Below, in pieces: positions 15,037-22,321 of a stretch of 22,321 nt of DNA. A program made the translations under genes and the position numbers. Position 1 is the first letter of the stretch. The number at the start of each line of letters is the position of its first letter. This stretch comes from Avoscillospira sp045652125. Its GTDB lineage: Bacteria > Bacillota > Clostridia > Oscillospirales > Oscillospiraceae. The stretch is taken from contig JAZRTT010000048.1 in the NCBI GenBank assembly GCA_045652125.1, positions 1 through 22,321 of the forward strand, in the 5' to 3' direction. The notes under the pieces were generated by a model. That model was given only the letters and a program-made list of their open reading frames with translations, ran no database searches and was not told where the DNA came from.

Positions 15037-15066
15037 AAAAGCCGGTGGATAAACCACCGGCTTTTT
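15037..15066 (+). terminator. Intrinsic terminator of the hydrogenase-kinase operon
   Basis: AAAAGCCGGTGG, loop ATAAA and CCACCGGCTTTT form a perfect 12-bp stem followed by T. Flanked by A and T runs, it could also serve the minus-strand acyltransferase gene. Confidence 0.93.
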
Positions 15067-15106
15067 GTTCCCCCAAATGGGAGCTGTTGCAAAGGCATAT
15101 GTTTGG

Positions 15107-15814
15107 TCAGGAAAGAAAAGACAGGGGCAAAAAAAGTACCGGTTGATGAAGCAGATACAGCAGCAGAGAGTGTCTGCCGCACCAACAGAAAAAACGAACG
15201 ATCGGGCCTTGTGACGGAAAACGGGGCAGGAGGGAATGCTTGTTTTTATAAACTGTTCGCCCGATGATGTTTCCCAGAAAAAACCATCCCAAATAGGGAA
15301 CAAGGGGGAAATAGTCTCCCGAAGCAAACCCTGCACCGGTCAGTCCCAGAGGGAATAGCCAGATCTGGCTTACGGTCATTCGGGAAAACAGGCGGCCCAG
15401 GAGCAGAATTCCCACACCCAGAGCTGCCAATATCCCTATGGGCAGCCGTTTTGTCAGGGGATAGATCATCATGCAAATCCCAAGCAGATGCAGGATCCCG
15501 AACTGTATCACCAGATTGGAGGGCAGAAGCTTCAACCACGCCATACCATAGGTGACAGCGGTGATTCCCATGGCACACAGAAAGATCAAAAGACCCCGGC
15601 GAACCGGATGCCGGCCCAAAGTGGCACACAGGCCGGAAAGCAGAATGAATAAAATGCTGCTGTACGCCATGGTCAGCCGGAGAAAGGGGTTCTCCAACAG
15701 CTTCAGACCGAAAAAGATCTGCAAATCGAAGCATAGGTGAAGAAAAATCACCCACAGGATGCAGAACCCCCGAAATGCATCCAATTCCCAAATTCGTTTT
15801 CTTTCAAATTCCAT
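15107..15814 (-). CDS. DUF1624 / heparan-alpha-glucosaminide N-acetyltransferase-like membrane protein
   Basis: A 235-residue integral membrane protein opening MEFERKRIWELDAFRGFCILWVIF, the ELDAFRG-type start of DUF1624 acyltransferases. It has about seven membrane helices and ends near CWCGRHSLLLYLLHQPVLF, the conserved final helix of such acyltransferases. Homologues transfer acetyl groups across the membrane to sugars; the acceptor here is unknown. The frame extends far upstream across the LCP gene, but the ATG at 15814 has an AAAGG site and the domain begins there. It is divergent from the LCP gene, which also acts on the envelope. Confidence 0.87.
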   Translation of the reverse strand: MEFERKRIWELDAFRGFCILWVIFLHLCFDLQIFFGLKLLENPFLRLTMAYSSILFILLSGLCATLGRHPVRRGLLIFLCAMGITAVTYGMAWLKLLPSNLVIQFGILHLLGICMMIYPLTKRLPIGILAALGVGILLLGRLFSRMTVSQIWLFPLGLTGAGFASGDYFPLVPYLGWFFLGNIIGRTVYKNKHSLLPRFPSQGPIVRFFCWCGRHSLLLYLLHQPVLFLPLSFLS

Positions 15815-15869
15815 AAAATACCTTTCCCGATTTTGGTTAGAATGATACTTGTTTTTTATTCGACCCCTC

Positions 15870-15898
15870 TTTACAAGAAGCCACATTTTTTGTAAAAT
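15870..15898 (+). promoter_or_regulatory. Promoter of the LCP operon
   Basis: TTTACA, a 17-base spacer and TAAAAT lie 32 bases before the LCP start, in the gap shared with the divergent acyltransferase gene. Confidence 0.6.
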
Positions 15899-15930
15899 AT
15901 TATGTGAACCACCAAAGAGGAGGGGACGAG

Positions 15931-17190
15931 ATGGATTTGGATCAGCTGGAGCAGGAACTGGACGACCTGCTGGACGATATCCATAAAATAATAGATGAAG
16001 AGAAAGTGCCGGATTCGGAGATAGATCTGCCGGATCTGAGCCCTTATTTGGGAGAGGATATGCAGGAACAGGAAGCGGTTTGCGAACCTGCACCCACGGA
16101 AAAACCTCACCCGACCTATTGGACACAAACACAGAAGCTGCCGAAGCATGTGGCAATGCTGCAGAACAATCAGGAAGCGGCCTACGCACAGTGGCTCTAC
16201 GAGCAGGGGCAGGAGGAGCCTGCAGAAACAGAATCGGAGGAGCTTCCCGGGGAGCACACGCAAAAAGCCGGCCATCGGGGACATCATGGCTTCCGAACTC
16301 TTGTTTCCATTCTGCTGGTTTTGGCTTTGGCCACTATGATTGCTGCTGTTTTTCTGCTTCCTACTCAGCCGGAAGCAGATATGGGGCTTGGCCCGCGCAG
16401 GCCTGCTGTTTCCACGATTTTGCTGGCAGGGACAGATCAGGAAGGCACTCGGACCGATACCCTTATGCTCCTGACCATTGACCGGCCTCAGAGAAGCATC
16501 TGCCTTGTAAGCATTCCGCGGGATACGCTGGTCAACGGCAGTTACAGCGTTCCTAAAATCAATTCCGTATATGGAGCAAACAACGGCGGCACAGAGGGCG
16601 TGGAAATGCTTTTGACCCGGGTGGCCGAATGCATTGGCTTCCGTCCCGATGGGTATATGCTCATTCGTATGGATGCCTTTACGGAGTTGGTGAATCAGCT
16701 GGGCGGCATCTATTTTGATGTCCCGGTGGATATGTTCTACAATGACCCCGGTCAGGACCTTTACATTGACTTGCAGGCAGGACCGCAGATGTTGGACGGC
16801 CAGCAGGCTATGGGCGTCATGCGGTTCCGTTCCGGGTATGCCGATGCGGATCTGGGCAGGGTACAGGTGCAGCGGGACCTGATGGCTGCATTTATGGATC
16901 AACTGCTCAGTATGCGGGGAGTGGCACAGTCGCCGCAGCTTTTGAATACGCTTCTGAAGCACACGGATTCGGATCTGACGGTTTCCAACTGCCTTTGGCT
17001 GGCTGAGGCGGCACTGCTGTGCGATCTTCGCGGGGTTCAAAGTGCGACCCTGCCGGGAAATGCCCGTAATTTCCCCGGAGGTTCTTATTATGTATTGGAT
17101 CCCGAGCTGGTGGCACAGGCTGTAAACACCTACTGCAATCCCTATGAAACGCCTGTGACCATAGAACACTTGAATATCAGACAAGGATAA
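15931..17190 (+). CDS. LytR-CpsA-Psr (LCP) family cell-wall glycopolymer transferase
   Basis: A 419-residue membrane-anchored enzyme. The first 120 residues are cytoplasmic, acidic and partly helical (MDLDQLEQELDDLLDDIHKIIDEE), followed by a membrane helix at 122-143 and an extracellular LCP domain from about 161. LCP landmarks: LAGTDQEGTRTDTLML (R174, D176), SIPRDT (R197, D198), KINSVYGANNGG (209-220) and RFRSGYADADLGRVQVQRD. These residues bind the lipid pyrophosphate in known LCP enzymes, which attach teichoic acid or capsule to peptidoglycan. The long acidic tail before the helix is larger than usual. The start is the ATG after AGGAGGGG; it is the first of three genes. Confidence 0.92.
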   Translation: MDLDQLEQELDDLLDDIHKIIDEEKVPDSEIDLPDLSPYLGEDMQEQEAVCEPAPTEKPHPTYWTQTQKLPKHVAMLQNNQEAAYAQWLYEQGQEEPAETESEELPGEHTQKAGHRGHHGFRTLVSILLVLALATMIAAVFLLPTQPEADMGLGPRRPAVSTILLAGTDQEGTRTDTLMLLTIDRPQRSICLVSIPRDTLVNGSYSVPKINSVYGANNGGTEGVEMLLTRVAECIGFRPDGYMLIRMDAFTELVNQLGGIYFDVPVDMFYNDPGQDLYIDLQAGPQMLDGQQAMGVMRFRSGYADADLGRVQVQRDLMAAFMDQLLSMRGVAQSPQLLNTLLKHTDSDLTVSNCLWLAEAALLCDLRGVQSATLPGNARNFPGGSYYVLDPELVAQAVNTYCNPYETPVTIEHLNIRQG

Positions 17191-17194
17191 CACC

Positions 17195-17803
17195 ATGAAA
17201 GAATTTTACATTGACCGGCAGAAATATATGGGGCGGCCTGTGCGTACCACCGGTGCCGGGACGGCTGCCGATCCGGTTGATCGGATCCCTGCTGAGCTTT
17301 CCTGCTATGATTTGCTGGATTCTCTGGGAATCCTGTACGGCCGGGTGGATCACAGTTATGCAGATACCATCGAAGATTGTCACGCCGTGGAACAGGTTCT
17401 GGGCTGGCCGGTGTGCAAAAATCTGTTTCTTTGCAACCGGCAAAAAACCCAATACTATCTGCTCATGCTGGAGGGGGACAAGGTGTTCAAAACCAAGGAC
17501 CTGTCCAAACAACTGGGAGTGTCCCGGCTGAGTTTTGCCGGGGCAGAGGATATGGTGGCTCTGCTGGGTGTTCACCCCGGCTCTGTCACGGTTTTGGGGC
17601 TTATGAATGACAAAGAGAATAAAGTGCAGTTGGTTATGGACAAGCCTGTTTATGAGGGGGAGAATGTCTCCTGCCATCCCTGCATCAGCACCTCTACCCT
17701 TGTTATGTCCCGGACAGATCTGCTGGAAAAACTTCTGCCTGCCATAGGGCATAGCCCCATTGTGGTGGACCTGCCTGACCCGGAAGAAGGGGATGCGGTA
17801 TGA
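17195..17803 (+). CDS. YbaK/ProX-type aminoacyl-tRNA deacylase
   Basis: A 202-residue protein of the YbaK/EbsC fold that clears mischarged tRNA, such as Ala-tRNA-Pro. The ProX pattern is present: KNLFLCNRQKTQYYLLMLEGDK, FKTKDLSKQLGVSRLSFAGAEDMVALLG, HPGSVTVLGLMND and the late CHPC segment. The conserved Lys at the start of KNLFL is the key catalytic position in the family. An extra N-terminal piece of about 35 residues precedes the domain. It starts four bases after the LCP stop and overlaps the next gene by four bases (ATGA). Confidence 0.88.
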   Translation: MKEFYIDRQKYMGRPVRTTGAGTAADPVDRIPAELSCYDLLDSLGILYGRVDHSYADTIEDCHAVEQVLGWPVCKNLFLCNRQKTQYYLLMLEGDKVFKTKDLSKQLGVSRLSFAGAEDMVALLGVHPGSVTVLGLMNDKENKVQLVMDKPVYEGENVSCHPCISTSTLVMSRTDLLEKLLPAIGHSPIVVDLPDPEEGDAV

Positions 17804-18738
17804 CGGTCTATATTACCACCCCCGTAAAAGACCACCACCGCCTGTGGATGAAGGAAGCTGCCGGCGGCTGCAGGTTGGTCTATGCACAAGATGGTGAATG
17901 TGCGATAAAAACGGCTGAGATCATCATTGGTGACTGCAGCCCCAAAGAGCTGAAACAGGCTCAGAACCTCAACTGGTTTCATCTGGTATGGGCCGGGGTG
18001 GATCGCTACCGGATAACGGATCTTCCTGCCGGCGCATTCTTTACCAACGGCTCCGGGGCTTATGGTGTGACCATTGCAGAGCATATGGTGGCCTGTATGC
18101 TGTCTTTGTATCGGCAGCTGCGCCATTATGACCGGCTGCAGTCCCTTCATCAGTGGGACGGAGCATGGCAGGAGGATACGCTGGAAGGAAAAACGGTGCT
18201 GATTCTTGGCACCGGAGATATCGGTCAGGCACTTGCCAAGCGGCTGCAGGGCTTTGATTGCCGGGTTTTGGGCATACGCAGGAAGAAGGAATCTCTGCCG
18301 TATTTTGAGAGAATCGATACGCTGGAACAGCTGGATGACCTGCTGCCTGAAGCGGATGTGGTAGCCTGCTGCCTGCCGGGAACACCAAGCACAGCCGGTT
18401 TGCTGAACCGGGACCGACTGTACCGGATGAAACCCACCGCACTGCTTTTGAATTGCGGCCGGGGCAGTCTCATCGATACCAAAGCATTGGAGCAGGCATT
18501 GGCGGAAAATCGCCTTGGGGGCTGTGCGTTGGATGTTACCGACCCGGAACCCCTTCCGGCAGACAGCCCGCTCTGGGAAATGGAACATGTGATTTTGACA
18601 CCCCATATATCCGGCGCCAGCTTTGGCCATGTTGAGCAGATGGAGGACCGAATATACCGCTTGGCGGCAGAGAACCTCCGTCGATATTTAGCGGCAGAAC
18701 CTCTTTTGAACCGGGTAGACTTTACTGCGGGATATTGA
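17800..18738 (+). CDS. D-2-hydroxyacid dehydrogenase (NAD-binding)
   Basis: A 312-residue protein of the D-isomer-specific 2-hydroxyacid dehydrogenase family. The NAD loop is ILGTGDIGQAL (LGTGDIG, 136-142), and the catalytic trio is R221 (NCGRGSLID), E250 (DPEPLP) and H269 (TPHISGAS). Members reduce 2-oxoacids or oxidise phosphoglycerate; the short form without an ACT domain is a general reductase, so the substrate is not clear. Translationally coupled to the deacylase by an ATGA overlap. Last gene of the operon. Confidence 0.9.
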   Translation: MTVYITTPVKDHHRLWMKEAAGGCRLVYAQDGECAIKTAEIIIGDCSPKELKQAQNLNWFHLVWAGVDRYRITDLPAGAFFTNGSGAYGVTIAEHMVACMLSLYRQLRHYDRLQSLHQWDGAWQEDTLEGKTVLILGTGDIGQALAKRLQGFDCRVLGIRRKKESLPYFERIDTLEQLDDLLPEADVVACCLPGTPSTAGLLNRDRLYRMKPTALLLNCGRGSLIDTKALEQALAENRLGGCALDVTDPEPLPADSPLWEMEHVILTPHISGASFGHVEQMEDRIYRLAAENLRRYLAAEPLLNRVDFTAGY

Positions 18739-18758
18739 AAGCGATCAAAACAAACAGC

Positions 18759-18788
18759 AAAGACACACTCGAATCAGGGTGCGTCTTT
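18759..18788. terminator. Convergent terminator between hydroxyacid dehydrogenase and yycI-like genes
   Basis: AAAGACACAC (18759-18768) pairs with GTGCGTCTTT (18779-18788). The one imperfect pair is A-C on the plus strand but G-U on the minus strand, so the minus-strand RNA is more stable. It lies between two converging genes. Confidence 0.75.
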
Positions 18789-18794
18789 GTTGTT

Positions 18795-19631
18795 TTATTC
18801 AATTGCTGAGACATCTCCGGTCATGCCGTGAATCTGAAAGGTACCTGTGTCTGTTTCCAATTGCCAGACAGGACGCAGTCGAACAACGGAGGCGGCTGCC
18901 GTCTCCGATCGGACATAGCCCTGATACACAGAGGTGATGGAACTGCCCACCCAACCCAGAGAATACCGGGCATCCAGAAACGCAACCAGAGCATCTGTGG
19001 CAGAAATGCAGGCTTCGCTGCTGACACGGCGGAGGGAATCGATGTTGGTGAAAAACACTCCATCCATGCCGGTGAGGCAATTATCGGTGTAGGTGAAGGT
19101 CAATCCGCCGGAAAACACCGGCAGATCCAGAACCGTCTGGGTGGCTGTGATGGTACAGACACCGTTGTCCAACTTCCGAACCTGCGGAAGCGGAAGATGG
19201 GGGATATCCATGGCATTTAACCGTTTGCGGCAGTCACGCATCGGATCCTGAACCGGAGGACTGTCCGTGAAGCGGGCAGAAAACTCACCGTTTCGGCTGA
19301 AACTGCACTCGCCCAGATTGGAACGGTAGGCGCTGAGGTAACGGGAGGAATCGTCCTGAACCAACAGTTGATCGCCCAGGAGGATCTTGGCGGCCTGCAG
19401 GTCGGATTGACTGTTTTCTTCCAGTTCCAGAACATACAGGGGGATGGTTTCCGGGATGGTCTCCGGGCTTAGGGTGATTTCCTGCTTTTCATAAAGACTG
19501 CAAAGAGATTCCCGCATGGAATCTTCCTGATTGCGGATGGAGATCCGGCTGGGCAGCACCAGCACAGCCAGGGCAATGTTGGCCAGAAGGAGAATAAAAA
19601 TGGCGAGGGTCTTCATCTTTGGTGCAGGCAA
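18795..19631 (-). CDS. YycI-like membrane-anchored regulatory protein
   Basis: A 278-residue protein with one N-terminal membrane helix (MKTLAIFILLLANIALAVLVL) and an extracellular domain built like YycI: late DSPPVQDPMRDCRKRLNAMDIP, then VFSGGLTFTYTDNCLTGMDGVFF and a final VVRLRPVWQLETDTGTFQIHGMTGDV. In Bacilli YycI and YycH form a complex controlling the WalK sensor kinase. The start is a TTG at 19631, since GGAGG lies seven bases before it; the ATG at 19616 would be 22 bases away. It directly follows the yycH-like gene by 15 bases. The family call is from architecture and context. Confidence 0.65.
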   Translation of the reverse strand: MPAPKMKTLAIFILLLANIALAVLVLPSRISIRNQEDSMRESLCSLYEKQEITLSPETIPETIPLYVLELEENSQSDLQAAKILLGDQLLVQDDSSRYLSAYRSNLGECSFSRNGEFSARFTDSPPVQDPMRDCRKRLNAMDIPHLPLPQVRKLDNGVCTITATQTVLDLPVFSGGLTFTYTDNCLTGMDGVFFTNIDSLRRVSSEACISATDALVAFLDARYSLGWVGSSITSVYQGYVRSETAAASVVRLRPVWQLETDTGTFQIHGMTGDVSAIE

Positions 19632-19646
19632 GAGCGCACCTCCTTT

Positions 19647-20900
19647 TTACTTCGCCCAGCCGACAGCCAATTTCTCGGCTGCGGCGTGGTATTGCAGTTG
19701 CAGCGATCCGTTTTTCGGCAAAACGGCTGCGGCTTGAACAGGGGGCAGCAGTTTTTGCGGTTGACCGGTAAAGGCAAAGCGGACAGCCCGCACATTCAGC
19801 TCTGTGACGGTTTTTCCGGTGAATGTCACCTCTGCTGCCGGGCCATCGGCCCATCGAACCGGCACACCGTTGAGTACGTATTCGAAGGTACAAACGGTGA
19901 CAGCTTCCTTTTGGCTGAAGCCGGACAGATACAGCCTGGCTCCGCTTTCGGAACTGTCCACAGCCAGACTCAACAGAGTTCTGGCTGTTTCCACCAAACG
20001 CTCCGGACTGCTGCCGTCAGCGGTGATCCGTTCTGAGGTCGCAGCAAAGCGAATATCTCCGTCAGCGGAAATTTTCAAACTGCCTCCGGGCTCGCTGAAA
20101 TGCGTTACATTGGTACTGTCCGTATAGCGGCTGTCGTCATAGGGGTTGAAACCAAGATCATTGGCCAGGGTTTCCACATACCGGGTGGTGCAAAGAGTCT
20201 CGATCCGGGCGGCCCGTACAGAGGGTGCGGCAGCGGGAAGAATGGACAAAGAGGACAAATGACTCTGTGCTTCAAAGGCAAACTGAGAGCCGTCCTCGGA
20301 AAACTGCTCCAAGAGGGCAGAAAAGGCGGTGGGATCCACAAGGGTAGGCGCCCGCAGACAGGAGGCTCCCTGCAGATACAGCCAAACCTGATCGTCCTCC
20401 AGAACCAAAACATACTGAATGCTGCTTGGCAGCTCCTGTTCCGGGGCTGCGTCCAACCATGCGGCTACCAGACTTGCAGGCAGAGGAAAACCATAGTCAA
20501 AGCACACACTGGGCCGGGCCAATGCCTGCGTCAAAAGAAATTGGCGCACCACAGTGAGCGGTTCGGCTGTATCCAACGCCTGACCCAACATGCTGCCCAG
20601 TGTTTCATAAGCGGCATCCAGTGCGGCAAAATCCCATTGTGCGGTATGCCGGCCGGAAGAATTTCGGATGGAAATGGTCATAGGCTGGGCGGCACTTTGC
20701 TCAAGCTGTGCATCGGCAACATAAGCCAACTCTGCAGCGGGCAGACCCAGAAGGGGCGCCAAGGGCTGCAATACGGTGGAGAGCCATGGTGTGCTGCGGA
20801 TGGCATCAGAAGGGATGGAAGCTGCAAATAGAAGAACAAGGGAGAATATCAAAAGAATAATCAGCCCTGTTTTGACCGCTTCCAACACAGATTTCTTCAT
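19647..20900 (-). CDS. YycH-like membrane-anchored regulatory protein
   Basis: A 417-residue protein with an N-terminal membrane helix (VKTGLIILLIFSLVLLFAAS, about 9-28) and a large extracellular part rich in beta segments. Position, length and layout match YycH, the partner of YycI. The ATG at 20900 follows AAAGGAG; the frame is open further upstream but without a ribosome site. A TATAAT sits about 30 bases before it. No walR or walK gene is found on either side, which is unusual for this pair. Confidence 0.65.
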   Translation of the reverse strand: MKKSVLEAVKTGLIILLIFSLVLLFAASIPSDAIRSTPWLSTVLQPLAPLLGLPAAELAYVADAQLEQSAAQPMTISIRNSSGRHTAQWDFAALDAAYETLGSMLGQALDTAEPLTVVRQFLLTQALARPSVCFDYGFPLPASLVAAWLDAAPEQELPSSIQYVLVLEDDQVWLYLQGASCLRAPTLVDPTAFSALLEQFSEDGSQFAFEAQSHLSSLSILPAAAPSVRAARIETLCTTRYVETLANDLGFNPYDDSRYTDSTNVTHFSEPGGSLKISADGDIRFAATSERITADGSSPERLVETARTLLSLAVDSSESGARLYLSGFSQKEAVTVCTFEYVLNGVPVRWADGPAAEVTFTGKTVTELNVRAVRFAFTGQPQKLLPPVQAAAVLPKNGSLQLQYHAAAEKLAVGWAK

Positions 20901-20930
20901 ATTTACCGCTCCTTTCTTCAAGATAAAACC

Positions 20931-20936
20931 ATTATA
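20931..20936 (-). promoter_or_regulatory. -10 element for the yycH-yycI pair
   Basis: TATAAT on the minus strand, 30 bases before the yycH-like ATG. No convincing -35 hexamer stands 16-18 bases upstream. Confidence 0.45.
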
Positions 20937-21016
20937 CCGCAAATGGAACCATTTTGGTAGAGGGGGAAAAGAAAAATGCTGTGCATCGGCCCGATACACA
21001 GCTTTTTCTGTTTTTC

Positions 21017-21049
21017 GAACACCCGCCGAAACGAGTGTTCCCTTGTTGG
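21017..21049. repeat. 33-base hairpin sequence also present at 22168-22200
   Basis: GAACAC (21017) and GTGTTC (21040) bracket the loop with CCGAAA. The 33 bases are identical to 22168-22200, inside the large right-edge repeat. A T or A run in the right place for a terminator is missing, so it is probably a repeat fragment. Confidence 0.65.
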
Positions 21050-21071
21050 GATAAACTGCACTACTTGATAC

Positions 21072-21122
21072 AATGCAACGCTAATTGTCGGAGCGTTGCA
21101 TTTGGTTTTTAACTGCAACGCT
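21072..21122. promoter_or_regulatory. Alternative-fold hairpin pair, attenuator-like
   Basis: TGCAACGCT occurs at 21074-21082 and 21114-21122, and its complement AGCGTTGCA at 21092-21100, so the middle segment can pair with either flank. The first pairing (11 bp, 21072-21102) is followed on the plus strand by TGGTTTTTA, like a terminator. No plus-strand gene follows, so the role is unclear. It lies just downstream of the AAA ATPase gene. Confidence 0.45.
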
Positions 21123-21138
21123 GCACCTGACATAGATC

Positions 21139-21855
21139 TTAATCCTGCAAAAGATATTTGATCATTTTCTCCGGCATATCTATAAATTGCTTTGTTATCT
21201 TGTAATGCTCCGTTTCCCGATATCCCACCTTGTGAATCCCATCTCCGGAAAATTGCAGAATATCCGCATTGGGATAAGCCATCAGGATCGGGGAATGCGT
21301 AGCAATAATAAACTGAGAGGCGTCCTTCACCAGATCATCAATCACCACTAACAATTCCATCAACCTCTGCGGGGACAGGGCAGACTCAGGTTCGTCAAGG
21401 ATGTACAGCCCCTTGCCTTCAAAGCGATTCATCGCCAACGCCAAGAAAGATTCGCCGTGGGATTGCCCATGAAGAGAAACTCCACCGTAACGACCCAGAT
21501 TGCCGTTTTCATCCAAATAGCTGGCAGTATTGTAGAAGCTCTCTGCTCTAAGAAAGAATCCATCCTTTGGATATGCAGCTTTTATCAGCGTTAGGTAATC
21601 ACACAAATTGGAATGTGTTCTTCGGGTAGAGAAAAGATGCTCTCTTGATCCGCCTTCTCCATTAAATCCCATCCCTACAGCAATGGCTTCCACCATGGTC
21701 GATTTTCCGGTTCCGTTTTCACCTACAAAAAAGGTAACCGGCTTTTCCAATGAGATTCTTTCTACTTCTTTCAGATAGCGGATTGCCGGAATATTGAACG
21801 GATATCTATCTGCATCAAAATTTCCGCTAAGCCGGATCCCTTTTAAATAGTTCAT
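21139..21855 (-). CDS. AAA/ABC-type ATPase (COG3910-like)
   Basis: A 238-residue stand-alone ATPase. Walker A is GENGTGKS (45-52), the ABC-like signature SHGES is at 132-136, Walker B is LYILDEPE (150-157), and the H-loop is THSP (H187), giving a complete SMC/RecF-type catalytic set without a coiled coil. COG3910-like predicted ATPases are widespread, with no firm function. The start follows GTGAGG by eight bases. It has no partner gene, so I do not count it as a defence system. Confidence 0.9.
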   Translation of the reverse strand: MNYLKGIRLSGNFDADRYPFNIPAIRYLKEVERISLEKPVTFFVGENGTGKSTMVEAIAVGMGFNGEGGSREHLFSTRRTHSNLCDYLTLIKAAYPKDGFFLRAESFYNTASYLDENGNLGRYGGVSLHGQSHGESFLALAMNRFEGKGLYILDEPESALSPQRLMELLVVIDDLVKDASQFIIATHSPILMAYPNADILQFSGDGIHKVGYRETEHYKITKQFIDMPEKMIKYLLQD

Positions 21856-21949
21856 ATAAAAAACCTCACTTTAAAATGAGTTATCGGCTGCATTATAATG
21901 CGGAACGTGTCCAATAAACATCCCTCAATTTGAAAAGGGCATAAAAAAC

Positions 21950-21987
21950 GATACCCCTTTTGACACGATTGTATCAAAAGGGGTATC
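21950..21987 (-). repeat. 17-bp hairpin beside the right-edge repeat
   Basis: The stem runs GATACCCCTTTTGA and on to 21966, with loop GATT and complement to 21987. The one imperfect pair is G-U on the minus strand and A-C on the plus strand, as in other hairpins here, suggesting a minus-strand RNA. Confidence 0.6.
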
Positions 21988-21993
21988 AGTTAT

Positions 21994-22198
21994 GGTGCGG
22001 GCATGGGGACTTGCCGAATGCTGCGGCTGAGCCTTGCATTCTATCCGCTCAGCGACCATGGAGCGTTGCTCCACAGTACCCGCTTCGCGCTTTTCGCTAA
22101 AAACAGCCCACCGGGCTGTTTTCTTTACGCTCAAACCCTCTCGGGTTCAAGTCCCCATAAAACAAGGGAACACCCGCCGAAACGAGTGTTCCCTTGTT
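21994..22198. repeat. 205-bp direct repeat, first copy
   Basis: The unit begins GGTGCGGGCATGGGG and ends at the CTTGTT of a 38-base palindrome (22161-22198), after which the next copy starts. Inside it, ATGGGGACTTG (22003-22013) is inverted as CAAGTCCCCAT (22147-22157). It is full of small stems and has no credible protein. On the minus strand 22083-21993 could close a 7-bp acceptor-like stem and ends in ACCA. Confidence 0.85.
22100..22122. terminator. Hairpin with A and T flanks inside the repeat unit
   Basis: AAAACAGCCC, loop ACC and GGGCTGTTTT form a perfect 10-bp stem and can act as a terminator in either direction. Confidence 0.65.
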
Positions 22199-22321
22199 GG
22201 TGCGGGCATGGGGACTTGCCGAATGCTGCGGCTGAGCCTTGCATTCTATCCGCTCAGCGACCATGGAGCGTTGCTCCACAGTACCCGCTTCGCGCTTTTC
22301 GCTAAAAACAGCCCACCGGGC
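22199..22321. repeat. 205-bp direct repeat, second copy (cut by window edge)
   Basis: The 123 bases seen are identical to 21994-22116, so the copies are recent or kept alike. The array may continue beyond the window. Confidence 0.9.

Noticed and set aside
13436..15076. 546-codon minus-strand frame opposite the FGGY kinase
   Set aside because: The kinase motifs are intact on the plus strand; the antisense product is low-complexity and has no ribosome site.
21139..21855. The AAA ATPase as part of a defence system
   Set aside because: It is a single gene on the chromosomal side with no nuclease, toxin or reverse transcriptase beside it.
21993..22083. A genuine tRNA gene on the minus strand of the right-edge repeat
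   Set aside because: The acceptor-like stem and ACCA are there, but no normal T-stem, D-loop GG or anticodon arm can be drawn, so it is called tRNA-like at most.
22003..22305. 100-codon plus frame across the repeat
   Set aside because: It repeats the same peptide twice because the DNA repeats, spans several hairpins and has no ribosome site.

Overview
The window is Gram-positive-type DNA, most likely from a gut anaerobe of the Clostridia (Oscillospirales/Ruminococcaceae-like). The clues are strong AGGAGG-type ribosome sites, YycH/YycI-like and LytR-CpsA-Psr envelope proteins, a group-B-type [FeFe] hydrogenase, an ECF S component, and structured intergenic repeats of a kind I associate with this group. 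Genus assignment is inference only.

Layout. Positions 1-9395 are the integrase-proximal end of an integrated mobile element; 9396-22321 is ordinary chromosome. The junction is the 3' end of an initiator tRNA-fMet gene (9396-9472, minus). Next to it lies a Tn916-style module reading towards the tRNA: XRE regulator (5860-6141), sigma-like protein (6720-7208), excisionase (7526-7744) and tyrosine integrase (7784-9160). The other end of the element is outside the window.

The far part of the element (1-3780) is AT-rich and carries a compact five-gene minus-strand operon behind a good promoter (3708-3736). In order of transcription it encodes an XRE regulator, a YgjV-like membrane protein, an MTA/SAH-deaminase-family amidohydrolase, a 177-aa protein I cannot place, and a TIR-domain protein that keeps the NADase glutamate and runs off the window edge. 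I do not recognise this combination as a named system. It is the best candidate here for an undescribed, probably anti-phage, system. A complete IS3-family element (3780-5076) sits just upstream of its promoter and has not broken it. Between the IS and the recombination module is a SLOG-family protein (5159-5713).

Chromosomal side. nagB (glucosamine-6-phosphate deaminase) has its own promoter and terminator. It is followed by a structured palindromic repeat of about 177 bp, then a four-gene operon (ECF S component, [FeFe] hydrogenase, SDR oxidoreductase, FGGY kinase) closed by a terminator. A minus-strand DUF1624 acyltransferase and a plus-strand operon (LCP protein, YbaK/ProX-type tRNA deacylase, D-2-hydroxyacid dehydrogenase) diverge from about 15.85 kb. 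On the minus strand follow a yycH-yycI-like pair, with no walRK visible beside it, and a COG3910-like AAA ATPase. The right edge holds a 205-bp direct repeat, present once fully and once partly, which is rich in hairpins and has a tRNA-like acceptor end.
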